Source of the DNA: Pegoplata infirma
Taxonomy: Eukaryota; Arthropoda; Insecta; Diptera; Anthomyiidae
Direction: 5' to 3'
DNA length: 64,000 nt
NCBI GenBank assembly: GCA_963921195.1
Contig: OY992538.1
Coordinates: 235,345,462-235,409,461, forward strand
The translations under genes and the position numbers were made by a program. Positions 9,067 through 20,957 of this stretch are shown here, piece by piece (position 1 is the first letter of the stretch; every line of letters starts with the position of its first letter). The notes under the pieces were generated by a model. It was not told where the DNA came from. It saw only the letters and a list, made by a program, of their open reading frames with translations, and did not search any database.

Positions 9067-11900
9067 CACACAAAAAAAAATCGAGGTAATATTACCTAAA
9101 ATTATAGTATAAAAATACCTTAGCGCCAGGCAAACGGGGCATTTGCTAAGTTAAAAGGTAATGTTACTTAAAAGCTAAGGTAATTCCTATGTTCGAAAAT
9201 TTATTATGGTTGACAGAAATATACCTTAGCTTTTTAGGTAAAATAGCATTGATAAATAGGTGATATTACGTAAATAATTTGGTAGTATTACCTTGCATTA
9301 GTAATGGATTTTTTACACCATTTCCTTTTAAAATTTAAATAAAAACTACGAAAAGTTTATTATTTTTAATTAATTTATTTTTTTTTAATTTTTGAATGTT
9401 TACAAATTTTAAAGAAAAGTTCATAATAAGAAAAATGTCTCAGAATCTTATGAAGGATCTGAAAATTTTTCTGTTATTAAACATTTTTTCAATAGAAATA
9501 CTCTCCGATTCTAAAACTTTTCTACAGAAAATACTCAGTTTCTGGATATTTTTTCTTTTGAAAAATCTGAAATCTCAGAATCTGAAAATTTTTCTATAGA
9601 AACATGTATCACAATTCAGAATATGAGAACTTTCTGATAGAAAAATGTGCCAGAATCTGAGAATTTTTCTATAGAAAAAATGTATCAGAATCTGATAATT
9701 TTTCTACAGAAAAATGTCTCAGGATCTGAGAATTTTTATGTAGAAAAAATGTATCAGAATCTAAGAATTGTTCTACAGAAAAAATGTTTCAGGATCTGAG
9801 AATTTTTCTACAGAAAAAATGTCTCAGAATCTGAAAATTTTTCCACAGAAAAAATGTTTTAGAATCTGTGACATTTTCTATAGACAAAATGTCTCAGAGT
9901 TTGAGAATTTTTCTATAGAAACAATTTTTCTGAATCTAAGACTTAGAATCTGACAATTTTTCTATCAAAAAAAATCTCGGATTCTGACACATTTTTCAAA
10001 AGAAAAAAAATCTCAGATTCTGAGACATTTTTCTATAGAAAAAATCTCAGATTTTGAGACATTTTTCTATAGAAAAATCTCAGATTCTGAGACATTTTTA
10101 TATAGAAAAAATCTCAAATTCTGAGACATTTTTCTATAGAAAAAATCTCAGATTCTGAGACATTTTTCTATAGAAAAAATTTCAGATTCTGAGACATTTT
10201 TCTATAGAAAAAATTTCAGATTCTGAGACATTTTTCTATAGAAAAATCTCAGATTCTGAGACATTTTTCTAGAGAAAAAATCTCAGATTCTGAGACATTT
10301 TTTTATAGAAAAAATCTGAGATTCTTAGACATTTTTGTGTAGAAAAAATCTCAGATTCTACGACATTTTTGTATAGAAAAAATCTTAGATTCTAAGACAT
10401 TTTTGTATAGAAAAACTCTCAGATTCTAAGACATTTTTCTATAGAAAAAAATTTCAGATTCTGAGACATTTTTGTATAGAAAAACTCTCAGATTCTGAGA
10501 CATTTTTTTAAAGAAAAAATCTCAGATTCTGAGACATTTTTGTATAGAAAAAATCTCAGATTCTGATAAATTTTTCTATAGAAAGACTTTCAGATTCTGA
10601 GAGATTTTTCTATAGAAAAAATTTCAGATTCTGACAAATTTTTCTTTAGAAAAATATCAGATTCTGAAACATTTTTCTATAGAAAAAATCTCATATTCTG
10701 AGACATTTTTCTATAGAAATAATCTCAGATTCTGAGATATGTTTCTATAGAAAAAACATTTTGTATAAAAAAAATCTCAGATTCTGACACATTTTTTTAT
10801 AGAAAAAATCTCAGATTCTGAAACATTTTTTTATAGAAAAAATCTGAGATTCTGAGACATTTTTGTGTAGAAAATATCTCAGATTCTACGACATTTTTGT
10901 ATAGAAAAAATCTTAGATTCTAAAAAATTTTTGTATAGAAAAACTCTCAGATTCTATGACATTTTTCTATAGAAAAATTCTCAGATTCTGCGACATTTTT
11001 TCTATAGAAAAATTCTCATATTTTGAGACTGATTTCCCATAGAAAAATTCCCAGGTTCTGAGACTGATTTTCTATAGAAAAATTCTCAGATTCTGATTTT
11101 CTATAACAAACAAACAAAAATTCTTTTGAGAAATTTTTTCTTTACAAAAATTCTCAGAAACTGAGAATCTTTTTAATAGAAAATTCTGTAAAATTTTTTC
11201 GGTAGAATAATTCTTAGATTCTGTGACTCTTTTCGATAGAATTTCTTGAGAAAAACTTGTAGATTTGTCTATAGAATGAGAAATTTTTTCTATACTAATT
11301 ATAAAAAATATTGCTGCCTTTAAATCTTGATGCGTCTTGAATATATCAATCTTGATGGATCGCATAAAAATATTGATGGTTCTTTTCTCGACGTCGTTAT
11401 CCACGACATTTTTTTATGGAAGTTGTGAGAAAATTTTTATCTTTAAATCTTGAAACATCTTGAATGTATAAGCATGTTTTGATAAATCTGCATAATGTTG
11501 ATGACTTCTTTTCTTGACATCGATATTCACGTTATCTGAAAAAACGGAGACACAATATTATGTACTAGTTTTTTACAACGAACTAAAAATTATACCTTAC
11601 TGATCCGATTTCTTAAGATTTAATCATTTTCAGCTAGTTTTATTGCGCTTCACAATTATAAAAAAATTGTGTAAATATGAATAAAAATAAAATGTTGATG
11701 TTTAATTTTTTATTGAATTTTAAATAATTGTCAATAAATTTTTCGAAGTTCTACCTAAATTGAATAGTAAAAGTTGCATAGCCAATAAGGTATTTAAATT
11801 ACGTAGTGCAAAGGTAATAAATCGTATTTTTTAAATTTCATAGAAAAAATAAATACCTATGCCAGCTAAGGTATTATTACCTCGATTATTTTTTTGTGTG
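9067..11900 (+). mobile_element. TIR element C, copy 1 (2834 bp, non-coding, tandem-array core)
   Basis: Both ends begin CACACAAAAAA...TCGAGGTAATA when read inward, and TA flanks both sides (9065-9066 and 11901-11902). Subterminal regions repeat GGTAAT/ATTACC motifs. The core (about 9580-11100) is a degenerate tandem array with a ~33-bp unit built from two palindromes, CTCAGAATCTGAG-like and TTTTTCTATAGAAAAA. Unit orientation flips near 9960. A ~120-bp direct duplication (about 11310-11404 and 11425-11535) follows the array. No transposase-like frame exists; the 60-110 residue open frames are translations of the array. The TA duplication and terminal style suggest a Tc1/mariner-mobilised non-autonomous element, but the 2.8 kb size and array are unusual. 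Confidence 0.75.
9580..11100. repeat. Degenerate ~33-bp palindromic tandem array inside C copy 1
   Basis: There are roughly 40-45 units. Left-hand units read ATGTCTCAGAATCTGAGAAT, then TTTTTCTATAGAAAAA. From about 9960 onward the units are the reverse complement. Each unit can form a short hairpin, and the opposed orientations make the array itself weakly foldback. Confidence 0.8.
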
Positions 11901-12552
11901 TATGTGTTTTTTGACTTTTTAACAGCGAATATCTCAAAAGCGGTACGTGCTAGAAAAAATTGAATGACAGATTTGGATGTAGGAGAGCAAAATCTATAAG
12001 AATCAGTTGAATATTTCACTGGAAGGTTTCTGTTGTCGAACAGTGTAGTTATTTAGCAATAACTCGAAAACAGGATCAGCTCGGGTTTTCGTGTTCACGA
12101 TTTTTCAAGTTCAAAGTAAAGAGGAGTGAAATGCCGTTAGCAGATTTTGCCACCATTTTAACACAACCTAAACTCAAAAAATGAAAACATAACTCTTTGT
12201 AGTTTATTTAAAAAGTTTTACGTTCTGTCGTTTTTAAAAGAAAAAAACATTTGTTTGATGTTCAGTTTTTTTAATGACTACTTCTGTTTTTTGTGTCAAA
12301 AATAACAACATAAAAAATAAAGACTTTCATTAGCATTCAGTTTTTAAAGTCATTTATTTTTCTTCTGTTAGTAAAAATAAGTGATTCTTCTTTAATTTTG
12401 AATGATTTGTGTACGTTATTTTTTTTTTTAATTGTTGGAATTTTTTGAAGAAAAGTCATTAATTTTTACCTACTTGTGTTGGTTATTTTTTTGTAAAAAA
12501 AAAATCAAAAAAATTATTTATAGAAATATAAAAACATGTTTGTATCAAGTGA

Positions 12553-12613
12553 CTTTGGCACGATGTGTAGAGTGTCTAGCCAGAATGTAGTTGATTGCGG
12601 GATCGATTCCCCA
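12553..12613 (+). other. tRNA-like (pol III promoter-like) module in element A copy 1
   Basis: It has an A-box-like stretch (ttggcacgatgtgtagagtg) and a B-box-like stretch (gggatcgattcccc) at tRNA-like spacing. There is no acceptor stem, so it is not a functional tRNA. The same module occurs at 19007-19069 in A copy 2. Confidence 0.5.
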
Positions 12614-13131
12614 AAAATTTTATTAAAAATTTTTTAAAATAAAATTCAATAGAAAAATTGTAAAAATAACCTACGAAATCATTAATTTTAATGTTTTTGT
12701 AGGTATTTTTTTTGAATTTGTTTTCGTAGGTTTTTTCAAATTTGTTGGTAAAAAAAATTAAAGTACCGTTATTTTTTAATGTTCAATGCTATTTTTTTTA
12801 GAAAATTTTATTAACAGTAAAAAACAAGGTTGGCAATCGATACCCACCCAGAATAACGGTATTTGGCTATTGTACGGCAACCAATAAAGATATGGACATT
12901 TTTTAAAGCGAATATTAAAGTCGATGAAATTTCTAGTATTTTTGATGTGTTACTTCGTGTTTGTACCGGTTGCTTTTCGAAATATAGGCCAATACCTTTA
13001 TAATACCGTTTGAAACGGTATTTTAAAGGTATTGGCCTATATAACGAAAATGAACTGGTACAAACACGAAGTAAAACATCAAAAATACTAGAAATTTAAT
13101 CAGCTTTCATAATCGCTTTTAAAAATTTCCA

Positions 13132-15965
13132 CACACAAAAAAATAATCGAGGTAATAATACCTTAGCTGGCATAGGTATTTATTTTTTCTATGAAATTTA
13201 AAAAATACGATTTATTACCTTTGCACTACGTAATTTAAATACCTTATTGGCTATGCAACTTTTACTATTCAATTTAGGTAGAACTTCGAAAAATTTATTG
13301 ACAATTATTTAAAATTCAATAAAAAATTAAACATCAACATTTTATTTTTATTCATATTTACACAATTTTTTTATAATTGTGAAGCGCAATAAAACTAGCT
13401 GAAAATGATTAAATCTTAAGAAATCGGATCAGTAAGGTATAATTTTTAGTTCGTTGTAAAAAACTAGTACATAATATTGTGTCTCCGTTTTTTCAGATAA
13501 CGTGAATATCGATGTCAAGAAAAGAAGTCATCAACATTATGCAGATTTATCAAAACATGCTTATACATTCAAGATGTTTCAAGATTTAAAGATAAAAATT
13601 TTCTCACAACTTCCATAAAAAAATGTCGTGGATAACGACGTCGAGAAAAGAACCATCAATATTTTTATGCGATCCATCAAGATTGATATATTCAAGACGC
13701 ATCAAGATTTAAAGGCAGCAATATTTTTTATAATTAGTATAGAAAAAATTTCTCATTCTATAGACAAATCTACAAGTTTTTCTCAAGAAATTCTATCGAA
13801 AAGAGTCACAGAATCTAAGAATTATTCTACCGAAAAAATTTTACAGAATTTTCTATTAAAAAGATTCTCAGTTTCTGAGAATTTTTGTAAAGAAAAAATT
13901 TCTCAAAAGAATTTTTGTTTGTTTGTTATAGAAAATCAGAATCTGAGAATTTTTCTATAGAAAATCAGTCTCAGAACCTGGGAATTTTTCTATGGGAAAT
14001 CAGTCTCAAAATATGAGAATTTTTCTATAGAAAAAATGTCGCAGAATCTGAGAATTTTTCTATAGAAAAATGTCATAGAATCTGAGAGTTTTTCTATACA
14101 AAAATTTTTTAGAATCTAAGATTTTTTCTATACAAAAATGTCGTAGAATCTGAGATATTTTCTACACAAAAATGTCTCAGAATCTCAGATTTTTTCTATA
14201 AAAAAATGTTTCAGAATCTGAGATTTTTTCTATAAAAAAATGTGTCAGAATCTGAGATTTTTTTTATACAAAATGTTTTTTCTATAGAAACATATCTCAG
14301 AATCTGAGATTATTTCTATAGAAAAATGTCTCAGAATATGAGATTTTTTCTATAGAAAAATGTTTCAGAATCTGATATTTTTCTAAAGAAAAATTTGTCA
14401 GAATCTGAAATTTTTTCTATAGAAAAATCTCTCAGAATCTGAAAGTCTTTCTATAGAAAAATTTATCAGAATCTGAGATTTTTTCTATACAAAAATGTCT
14501 CAGAATCTGAGATTTTTTCTTTAAAAAAATGTCTCAGAATCTGAGAGTTTTTCTATACAAAAATGTCTCAGAATCTGAAATTTTTTTCTATAGAAAAATG
14601 TCTTAGAATCTGAGAGTTTTTCTATACAAAAATGTCTTAGAATCTAAGATTTTTTCTATACAAAAATGTCGTAGAATCTGAGATTTTTTCTACACAAAAA
14701 TGTCTAAGAATCTCAGATTTTTTCTATAAAAAAATGTCTCAGAATCTGAGATTTTTTCTCTAGAAAAATGTCTCAGAATCTGAGATTTTTCTATAGAAAA
14801 ATGTCTCAGAATCTGAAATTTTTTCTATAGAAAAATGTCTCAGAATCTGAAATTTTTTCTATAGAAAAATGTCTCAGAATCTGAGATTTTTTCTATAGAA
14901 AAATGTCTCAGAATTTGAGATTTTTTCTATATAAAAATGTCTCAGAATCTGAGATTTTTCTATAGAAAAATGTCTCAAAATCTGAGATTTTTTCTATAGA
15001 AAAATGTCTCAGAATCTGAGATTTTTTTTCTTTTGAAAAATGTGTCAGAATCCGAGATTTTTTTTGATAGAAAAATTGTCAGATTCTAAGTCTTAGATTC
15101 AGAAAAATTGTTTCTATAGAAAAATTCTCAAACTCTGAGACATTTTGTCTATAGAAAATGTCACAGATTCTAAAACATTTTTTCTGTGGAAAAATTTTCA
15201 GATTCTGAGACATTTTTTCTGTAGAAAAATTCTCAGATCCTGAAACATTTTTTCTGTAGAACAATTCTTAGATTCTGAGACATTTTTTCTACATAAAAAT
15301 TCTCAGATCCTGAGACATTTTTCTGTAGAAAAATTATCAGATTCTGATACATTTTTTCTATAGAAAAATTCTCAGATTCTGGCACATTTTTCTATCAGAA
15401 AGTTCTCATATTCTGAATTGTGATACATGTTTCTATAGAAAAATTTTCAGATTCTGAGATTTCAGATTTTTCAAAAGAAAAAATATCCAGAAACTGAGTA
15501 TTTTCTGTAGAAAAGTTTTAGAATCGGAGAGTATTTCTATTGAAAAAATGTTTAATAACAGAAAAATTTTCAGATCCTTCATAAGATTCTGAGACATTTT
15601 TCTTATTATGAACTTTTCTTTAAAATTTGTAAACATTCAAAAATTAAAAAAAAATAAATTAATTAAAAATAATAAACTTTTCGTAGTTTTTATTTAAATT
15701 TTAAAAGGAAATGGTGTAAAAAATCCATTACTAATGCAAGGTAATACTACCAAATTATTTACGTAATATCACCTATTTATCAATGCTATTTTACCTAAAA
15801 AGCTAAGGTATATTTCTGTCAACCATAATAAATTTTCGAACATAGGAATTACCTTAGCTTTTAAGTAACATTACCTTTTAACTTAGCAAATGCCCCGTTT
15901 GCCTGGCGCTAAGGTATTTTTATACTATAATTTTAGGTAATATTACCTCGATTTTTTTTTGTGTG
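13132..15965 (-). mobile_element. TIR element C, copy 2 (inverted, 2834 bp)
   Basis: It is the exact-length reverse complement of copy 1. Positions pair with a constant sum of 25032 at every point I checked, including the two ends, the 110-residue frame and the 61- and 67-residue frames, so there are no net indels. Flanking dinucleotides are CA (13130-13131 and 15966-15967). The uninterrupted left arm of element B shows the pre-insertion site (...ttccatatc). It lies in the right arm of B. Confidence 0.78.
13932..15452. repeat. Degenerate ~33-bp palindromic tandem array inside C copy 2
   Basis: Mirror image of the array at 9580-11100, with the same unit (CTCAGAATCTGAG plus TTTTTCTATAGAAAAA) and the orientation switch near 15072. 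Confidence 0.8.
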
Positions 15966-16436
15966 CATATCTTTATTGGTTGCGGTACAATAGCCAAATA
16001 CCGTTATTCTGGGTGCGTATCGATTGCCAACCTTGGTAAAAAATAAATGTTGATGTTTTTTAAAACAAATGAATAATTACTGGGATGGTTTTCAAATGTT
16101 TTATCACTTGTTTTAAATATGTTTTTCATTTGTTTTTGCCTACATAAATATTTTGAGTGTAAACTTTTTTTTTTAAATTTTCGAACTACCGGACAAAAAT
16201 TTTTTTTGACAGTTTTTTTTTGAGTTTTGGAATAACTAGTATTTTAAAGAAAAAAAAAAAAATAAAATTTTCTAAGTTTCGAAAATTTTCGAAATCCCGT
16301 TCACAAAAATGTTTGTCAATATTTTTTTTTCGCGTTTTGGAGTAAAAAATTCAGTAAAAACGCTTCTAGGATTTATTTTACAAAGTTTTAAAGTTCCGAA
16401 AAATGGTGGGTACAGCTGTAATGTGTTCTCTAATGT

Positions 16437-16725
16437 GTTCCTAAGGCTATGTTTACACCATACTACTGATTTTTATGAAAAAGCAAACTTTTTTATAGCA
16501 TAATTTTAGGCATGTAGTAAATATATGATTGTTATTTACTCTACATATTGATAAATTTATAAACAAATATACAAATTTTATTAATCTTTAGTCGATTTAT
16601 TAAAAAAAGTCATTAATGTCATTGTTTTGCTGGGATTCAATATTCGGATCATATATTTACAAAATGCCTAAAATTATGCTACAGAAAAATCGTACTTTTT
16701 TATATGGTGTAAACACAGCATGTCA
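16437..16725. mobile_element. MITE with TGTTTACACCAT ends
   Basis: 'ggctatgtttacaccat' at the left is mirrored by 'atggtgtaaacacagc' at the right. The inner text 'gcataattttaggcat' and 'atgcctaaaattatgc' is also inverted. It is non-coding. The target duplication is not clear. Confidence 0.55.
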
Positions 16726-16779
16726 CTAGTGGTATATCCGGGGCTGTGACATTACCTAACAAAAGTGATAGGTATTTTA

Positions 16780-16946
16780 GGGGCATGTCACAGACTCAAT
16801 TCCGTTCGGATTTGAAAAAGAGTGGTTTACTCGTAAAACGTTAAGCGAACATTTTTTTCGGAATAACAAAAATTTTATTCGTTTTTCGTTTTACGAGTAA
16901 ACCACTTTTTTCGAATCCGAACCGAATTGAGTCTGTGACATGCCCC
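16780..16946. mobile_element. Hairpin MITE, PIF/Harbinger-like, TTA target duplication
   Basis: A 167-bp near-palindrome. Arms of about 60 bp start GGGGCATGTCACAGACTC and run through 'gtggtttactcgtaaaacg'. It is flanked by TTA at 16777-16779 and 16947-16949. This is a non-autonomous hairpin with no coding capacity. Confidence 0.7.
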
Positions 16947-17039
16947 TTAATAAGAAAGGTGTCGACTTTGTGATAGGTGTTTTCCGGGTGATGGGTCAAG
17001 TGACCTATCATGGACCTATCCTATTTCCTGCAGGGCATA

Positions 17040-18625
17040 TTTAGTGGGCACCGCGACAGTTGGCCTTTAAGGCAAATTATCACGATAAGACTAAATAAAA
17101 TGATTTTCGATGTTTTGTGTACTTTTAGGAGTAAAGGAAAAATTTATAATAAGTACGATTTTCAAAATTTTTAGAAATGTTTTTAAGAACGTCGAAAATC
17201 ATTTGCCTCGGTGGTTTAAGAAAAAAATTTGCTTTTGATTCCAAAATAATTTGAAAAGTTAAAGGCTTTTTAAAGTAAAATATACGATTTTTATCTCTGC
17301 CTTGAAATATGCTTTAAAAAAAGCTTAGCTTTTTTGCAAATAATATCAAAAACAATTTAGAAAATTTTATCATGACAATTTTTTTTGCTCTTTATAACTT
17401 TTCCAAATTTAAAAATTATTGCCACCCTTTTGTAAATATAATTTGCCTAAACTTGCCTTGAATTTTGAGAATATGTGTGTGCAAAGTTTTAGACAGCTTT
17501 TTGTTACTTGCTGTTAAAATTTCGTACTCCAAGGAACTTTTAAACAATGTCCTTTGATTTAAAATCTATAACAGCGTAATTTATTTAATGGTAGTCATGC
17601 GTTATGGTGGTGTTTTCCTATTAAAACATCCGTTGGTAAAATCATGTAAAACGCAGTTAGTTTATTATTAATTTGAAACGGAAATTTGATATAAATCACT
17701 ATTTTTTTTTTTTTTTGGGAGGCATGTTGATGTTTTTATAAGAAATAATAGAAAACAAAGAGGATATAGCAAAAGTTATGTTGTAATATTTTTTAAAATT
17801 TTTTGTTTGTTTTATTAAAAAAAACTTATATTTTTATATTTCCGTTTAGTGTGTTTCCTGTCAACATGAGGAAAAATTTTATACACTCAAAAAATCAAAC
17901 AAAAAATTTCTGCGAATTTTGTATTCTTGCCCAAAACATTAATTTTTGAGCCTCGAACTATTAAACGAAAATATCAATTTAAATTAAAGCATCGCCTTAA
18001 AATTTCTTGAAATTTAGAAATACATGCATTTTTAGTTTTTAAAGATGTTTCAAGTTATCAAATGACCATTTTTTTACATCCATTACTTTTAGAAGTTAGT
18101 TTTTGATGTTTTTGTTACATTTTTTATTTTTATTATGAGTATTGTTTTTATACCCCAGAGACTTATGTTTTCATATCTTGTTTGTTTTCTTTCGACGCCT
18201 TTGTGTATTTTAAATTTTACCTTGTAGTGGACAGAGCTTCTCATTAAGATTTTTAAAGAATAAAATTTTTGTACCTACAAGGAAGGTCTTTCACAGGGCA
18301 CCCACCAATTCTCCTTAAACTTGTATATGGGAAAGATGAGTTACCTGTTTTCTCTTAGCTGCCCAATCTCACATTTAGTGGGTCAAAGGGGAGGGGGAAA
18401 ACGGGATTTTTTTAGTTTTTCCAGGATTTTTCACATTTCATCAAAAGAAACTATATAAACATTTTATACAGATCGAAAGGTTTTTTTAAAGGCCTATCCA
18501 ATGGTGTATAGGTCATGTCCGAATTCGGTTTCGTTAAGTCCTTATTTTCAAAAATGTAAAAACGTTGGGGTTGTTTATATGGAGAGGTATATACGTACGA
18601 CCGCCAAAAACATATATAATAATCT
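17040..18625. other. AT-rich stretch with no recognised gene
   Basis: The segment near 18280-18330 ('aaggtctttcacagggcaccc') is mirrored near 58980-59005, so at least part is an interspersed repeat. No coding evidence was found. Confidence 0.45.
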
Positions 18626-18628
18626 CTA

Positions 18629-19435
18629 CACTTAAAAATTATGTCATTAACTGTTTGTAGTTTATTAAAAATTTTACGTTTAGTCGTTTTTAAAAGAAAA
18701 AACATTTGTTTGATGTTCAGTTTTTATTAATGACTACTTCAGTCCTTTGTTTCAAAAATAACACACTAAAAAATAAAGACTTTCATTAACATTTAATTTA
18801 TAAAGTCATTTATTTTTGTTCTGTAAGTAAAAACTACTGATTATTCTTTAAATTTTTAATGATTTGTGTAAGTAATATTTTTTAAAATTGTTAGTATTTT
18901 TTAATGATATATCATTAGTTTTTACCTACACAAGTAGGTTATTTGTTTGTAAAAAAAAAATTTAAAAAATTATTTATAGAAATATAAAAACATATTTGTA
19001 TCAAGTGGCTTTGGCACGATAGGTAAAGTGTCTGGCCAGAATGTAGTTGATTGCGGGATCGATTCCCCAAAATATTATTAAAAAATTTTAAAAAAAATTT
19101 TCAATAGAAAATTGTAAAAAATAACTTACGAAATCATTAATTTTTAATGTTTTCGTAGGTTATTTTTTGTAATTTGTTGGTAAAAATAACAGAACTATCA
19201 TTAATTTTTAATGTTTTCGTAGGTTATTTTTTCGAATTTGTTGGTAAAAAAGAATAAAAAAACCGTAATTTTTTAATGTTTAGTGTTATTTATTTTAGAA
19301 AATTTTGTCAACATTAAAAAATAAATGTTGATGTTTGTTAAAACAAATGAATAATTACTGGGATGGTTTTCAATTGTTTATTCACTGGTTTTAAATGTGT
19401 TTTCTTTTGTTTTTGCCTACAAAATATTTTGAGTG
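18629..19435 (+). mobile_element. TIR element A, copy 2 (uninterrupted, 807 bp)
   Basis: The ends are CACTTAAAAA and TTTTGAGTG, flanked by TA (18627-18628 and 19436-19437). It is homologous throughout to the flanks of the nested stack at 12171-16159, so it shows the empty site for element B. It includes a short internal direct repeat around 'cattaatttttaatgttttcgtagg' and a tRNA-like module at 19007-19069. Confidence 0.75.
19007..19069 (+). other. tRNA-like module in element A copy 2
   Basis: It has ttggcacgataggtaaagtg and gggatcgattcccc at tRNA A/B-box spacing, matching the module in copy 1 with few differences. Confidence 0.5.
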
Positions 19436-19439
19436 TATT

Positions 19440-20205
19440 TGTCTCCCCTCATTTCCACTCCTTTACCCCCGCTATAAATGTTTACAAATTATTTGTTTAT
19501 GATATTTACGCCTAAATAATAATTTTTTATCGTTATTTTTAATTATTTTCTATAACCACGCCCCCAAAGGGGGGCAGCCTGAAAAAATCGAGTTTACTAA
19601 TGCCCTTGGTCCAAGTGCAGGTCTATGAACATAATGTCATAAAAATGGTACATTTGTTGAGCAAAAATTAAAAAAAAAGCTTTATTTGTGAGAAACCCTG
19701 TCTTTTAAAGTCCTTTTTGTGTGTTGCTGTTATTGTGTTGTTACTTTTTCATGTAGCCATTGCATAGTTAGTTTTTTTGATACTTTCAAAAAGAATTGAG
19801 CTTGTAAAAGAAATATGGACTTAAGGACCAAAAAAATTTAAAGTTAAAATATACGAAATATTATTAATTAAAATATACTCTACTCTAAGGATAGAATTTT
19901 TCTTACTTTTAGATTTTTTCTGAATTGTCTAATTTTTTTTACAACCATGTTAAACAGAATTATATTTGCAACAAATCGTACAAACATTGTTTTTCAATCA
20001 TATGACAAAAATTTGTTATTTAAGTAAGAAAATCAAAATTTGGATGATCGGCAAAAATAGAAATCGTAACAAATAATTGTTTATGGTTTCTCTTACAAGC
20101 CTGAATCTAAACAAAGATAACAAAGTCGATTTGATGAAAATCTATGGGTTATCACCAAAGTTATGAGTAGGCAAACCAAAAATATGCATTTATTAATTAA
20201 ATTTA
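19440..20205. other. AT-rich stretch with a short GC-rich hairpin
   Basis: 'ccacgcccccaaaggggggc' near 19557 forms a small hairpin like one near 5563-5584 and may mark a DINE-like remnant. No gene is seen. Confidence 0.4.
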
Positions 20206-20209
20206 CAGG

Positions 20210-20462
20210 CCTATTCTCAGTTATGACTGGTTATTACTAATTTTGTTATTTTCAAACTTCATATTCCCTGTGTTTGTTGTAAACACAATCATAAAAAGTC
20301 TCAAAATTTAAAATTATTTGTCAATTTTGAGACGATGTGGGTAGCAGGTCTTTATTTTTTTTAAATTTTCAAACAAAATTTGAATTTTTTTATGATTGTT
20401 TACAACAACCACATGGAGAAAATTGAGTTATGACTGAGTTATGACTTTTTTTGTGAATAGGC
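20210..20462. mobile_element. Foldback MITE with GCCTATTC ends
   Basis: 'gcctattctcagttatgac' at the left pairs with 'gtgaataggc' at the right. The inner arms 'ttgttgtaaacacaatcata' and 'tatgattgtttacaacaa' are also inverted. It is about 250 bp and non-coding. Confidence 0.55.
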
Positions 20463-20957
20463 ACCTTAAGCCCTTAAAGTAACAACAAACTAAATTAACA
20501 ACAAACTAAACGAGAATTTTAAAAGCTATGAGAATAGAAAAAAATTATATATATAAAAATTTAAAAAAAATTTAAAAAATTAAATTATTTACTGAAATTT
20601 TTATAAAATTTTTTATAAAAATTTTTGAGCAAATTTTTATTAGCGTTAATTAAAAAGTTACTCAATTTTTTTTTTTTTAAATTTAAATATATGATTACTC
20701 AAACGATTTTTTCCAATATTTTGTCTGTGCGTTCTAAAAGAAAGAATTTCCAATATGGATTTTATGTCCTTTTTCAAATTCTGCTTTCAATGGTGTGATT
20801 TTTTTTTTTGTACATTGTACACGTTTTTAACACATTTTTATTTTATTATCATTTTGTGTCTATATAGCAGACATATTGGCGTTGGTGGCATTTCTTTTTT
20901 CTTCATCTTTATAACTAAAGAAAATCTTTGTAGTGTTTTTTTTTATTTGTTTACATA

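Larger units (their letters stand above)
12825..16035. mobile_element. Palindromic hAT-like element B, interrupted by C copy 2
   Basis: The ends CAAGGTTGGCAATCGATAC and its reverse complement are flanked by perfect 8-bp duplications GTAAAAAA (12817-12824 and 16036-16043), the hAT signature. Without the insert the element is about 375 bp and almost wholly palindromic, centred near 13012 (the arms share 'actagaaatt' and 'cacgaagta' stretches). It is inserted in element A copy 1. Its right arm is broken at 13131/15966 by C copy 2. The termini resemble the larger element at 48664-51399. Confidence 0.78.
12171..16159 (+). mobile_element. TIR element A, copy 1, split by nested B and C elements
   Basis: The ends read AACTCAAAAA (left) and TTTTGAGTG (right), flanked by TA (12169-12170 and 16160-16161). 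The rest aligns along its length with A copy 2 at 18629-19435, for example at 'aaacatttgtttgatgttcag' and 'aataattactgggatggttttc'. Removing the 3219-bp insert leaves about 770 bp, close to copy 2 (807 bp). It holds a tRNA-like module at 12553-12613. It has no coding capacity. Confidence 0.72.

Noticed and set aside
9085..9097. TAATATTAC in the end of element C, identical to the nonanucleotide of geminivirus/circovirus replication origins
   Set aside because: No Rep-like gene and no stem-loop origin context. The motif is one of several GGTAAT/ATTACC variants in the element's subterminal region and is AT-rich enough to arise by chance.
9580..11100. Regularly spaced repeats that could be mistaken for a CRISPR array
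   Set aside because: The units are contiguous and degenerate, without unique spacers, and there are no cas genes. The window is eukaryotic in character.
11072..11404. A 110-residue open frame present twice (also 13628-13960)
   Set aside because: It is duplicated only because it lies in element C. Its sequence is a low-complexity translation of the repeat array and shows no domain.
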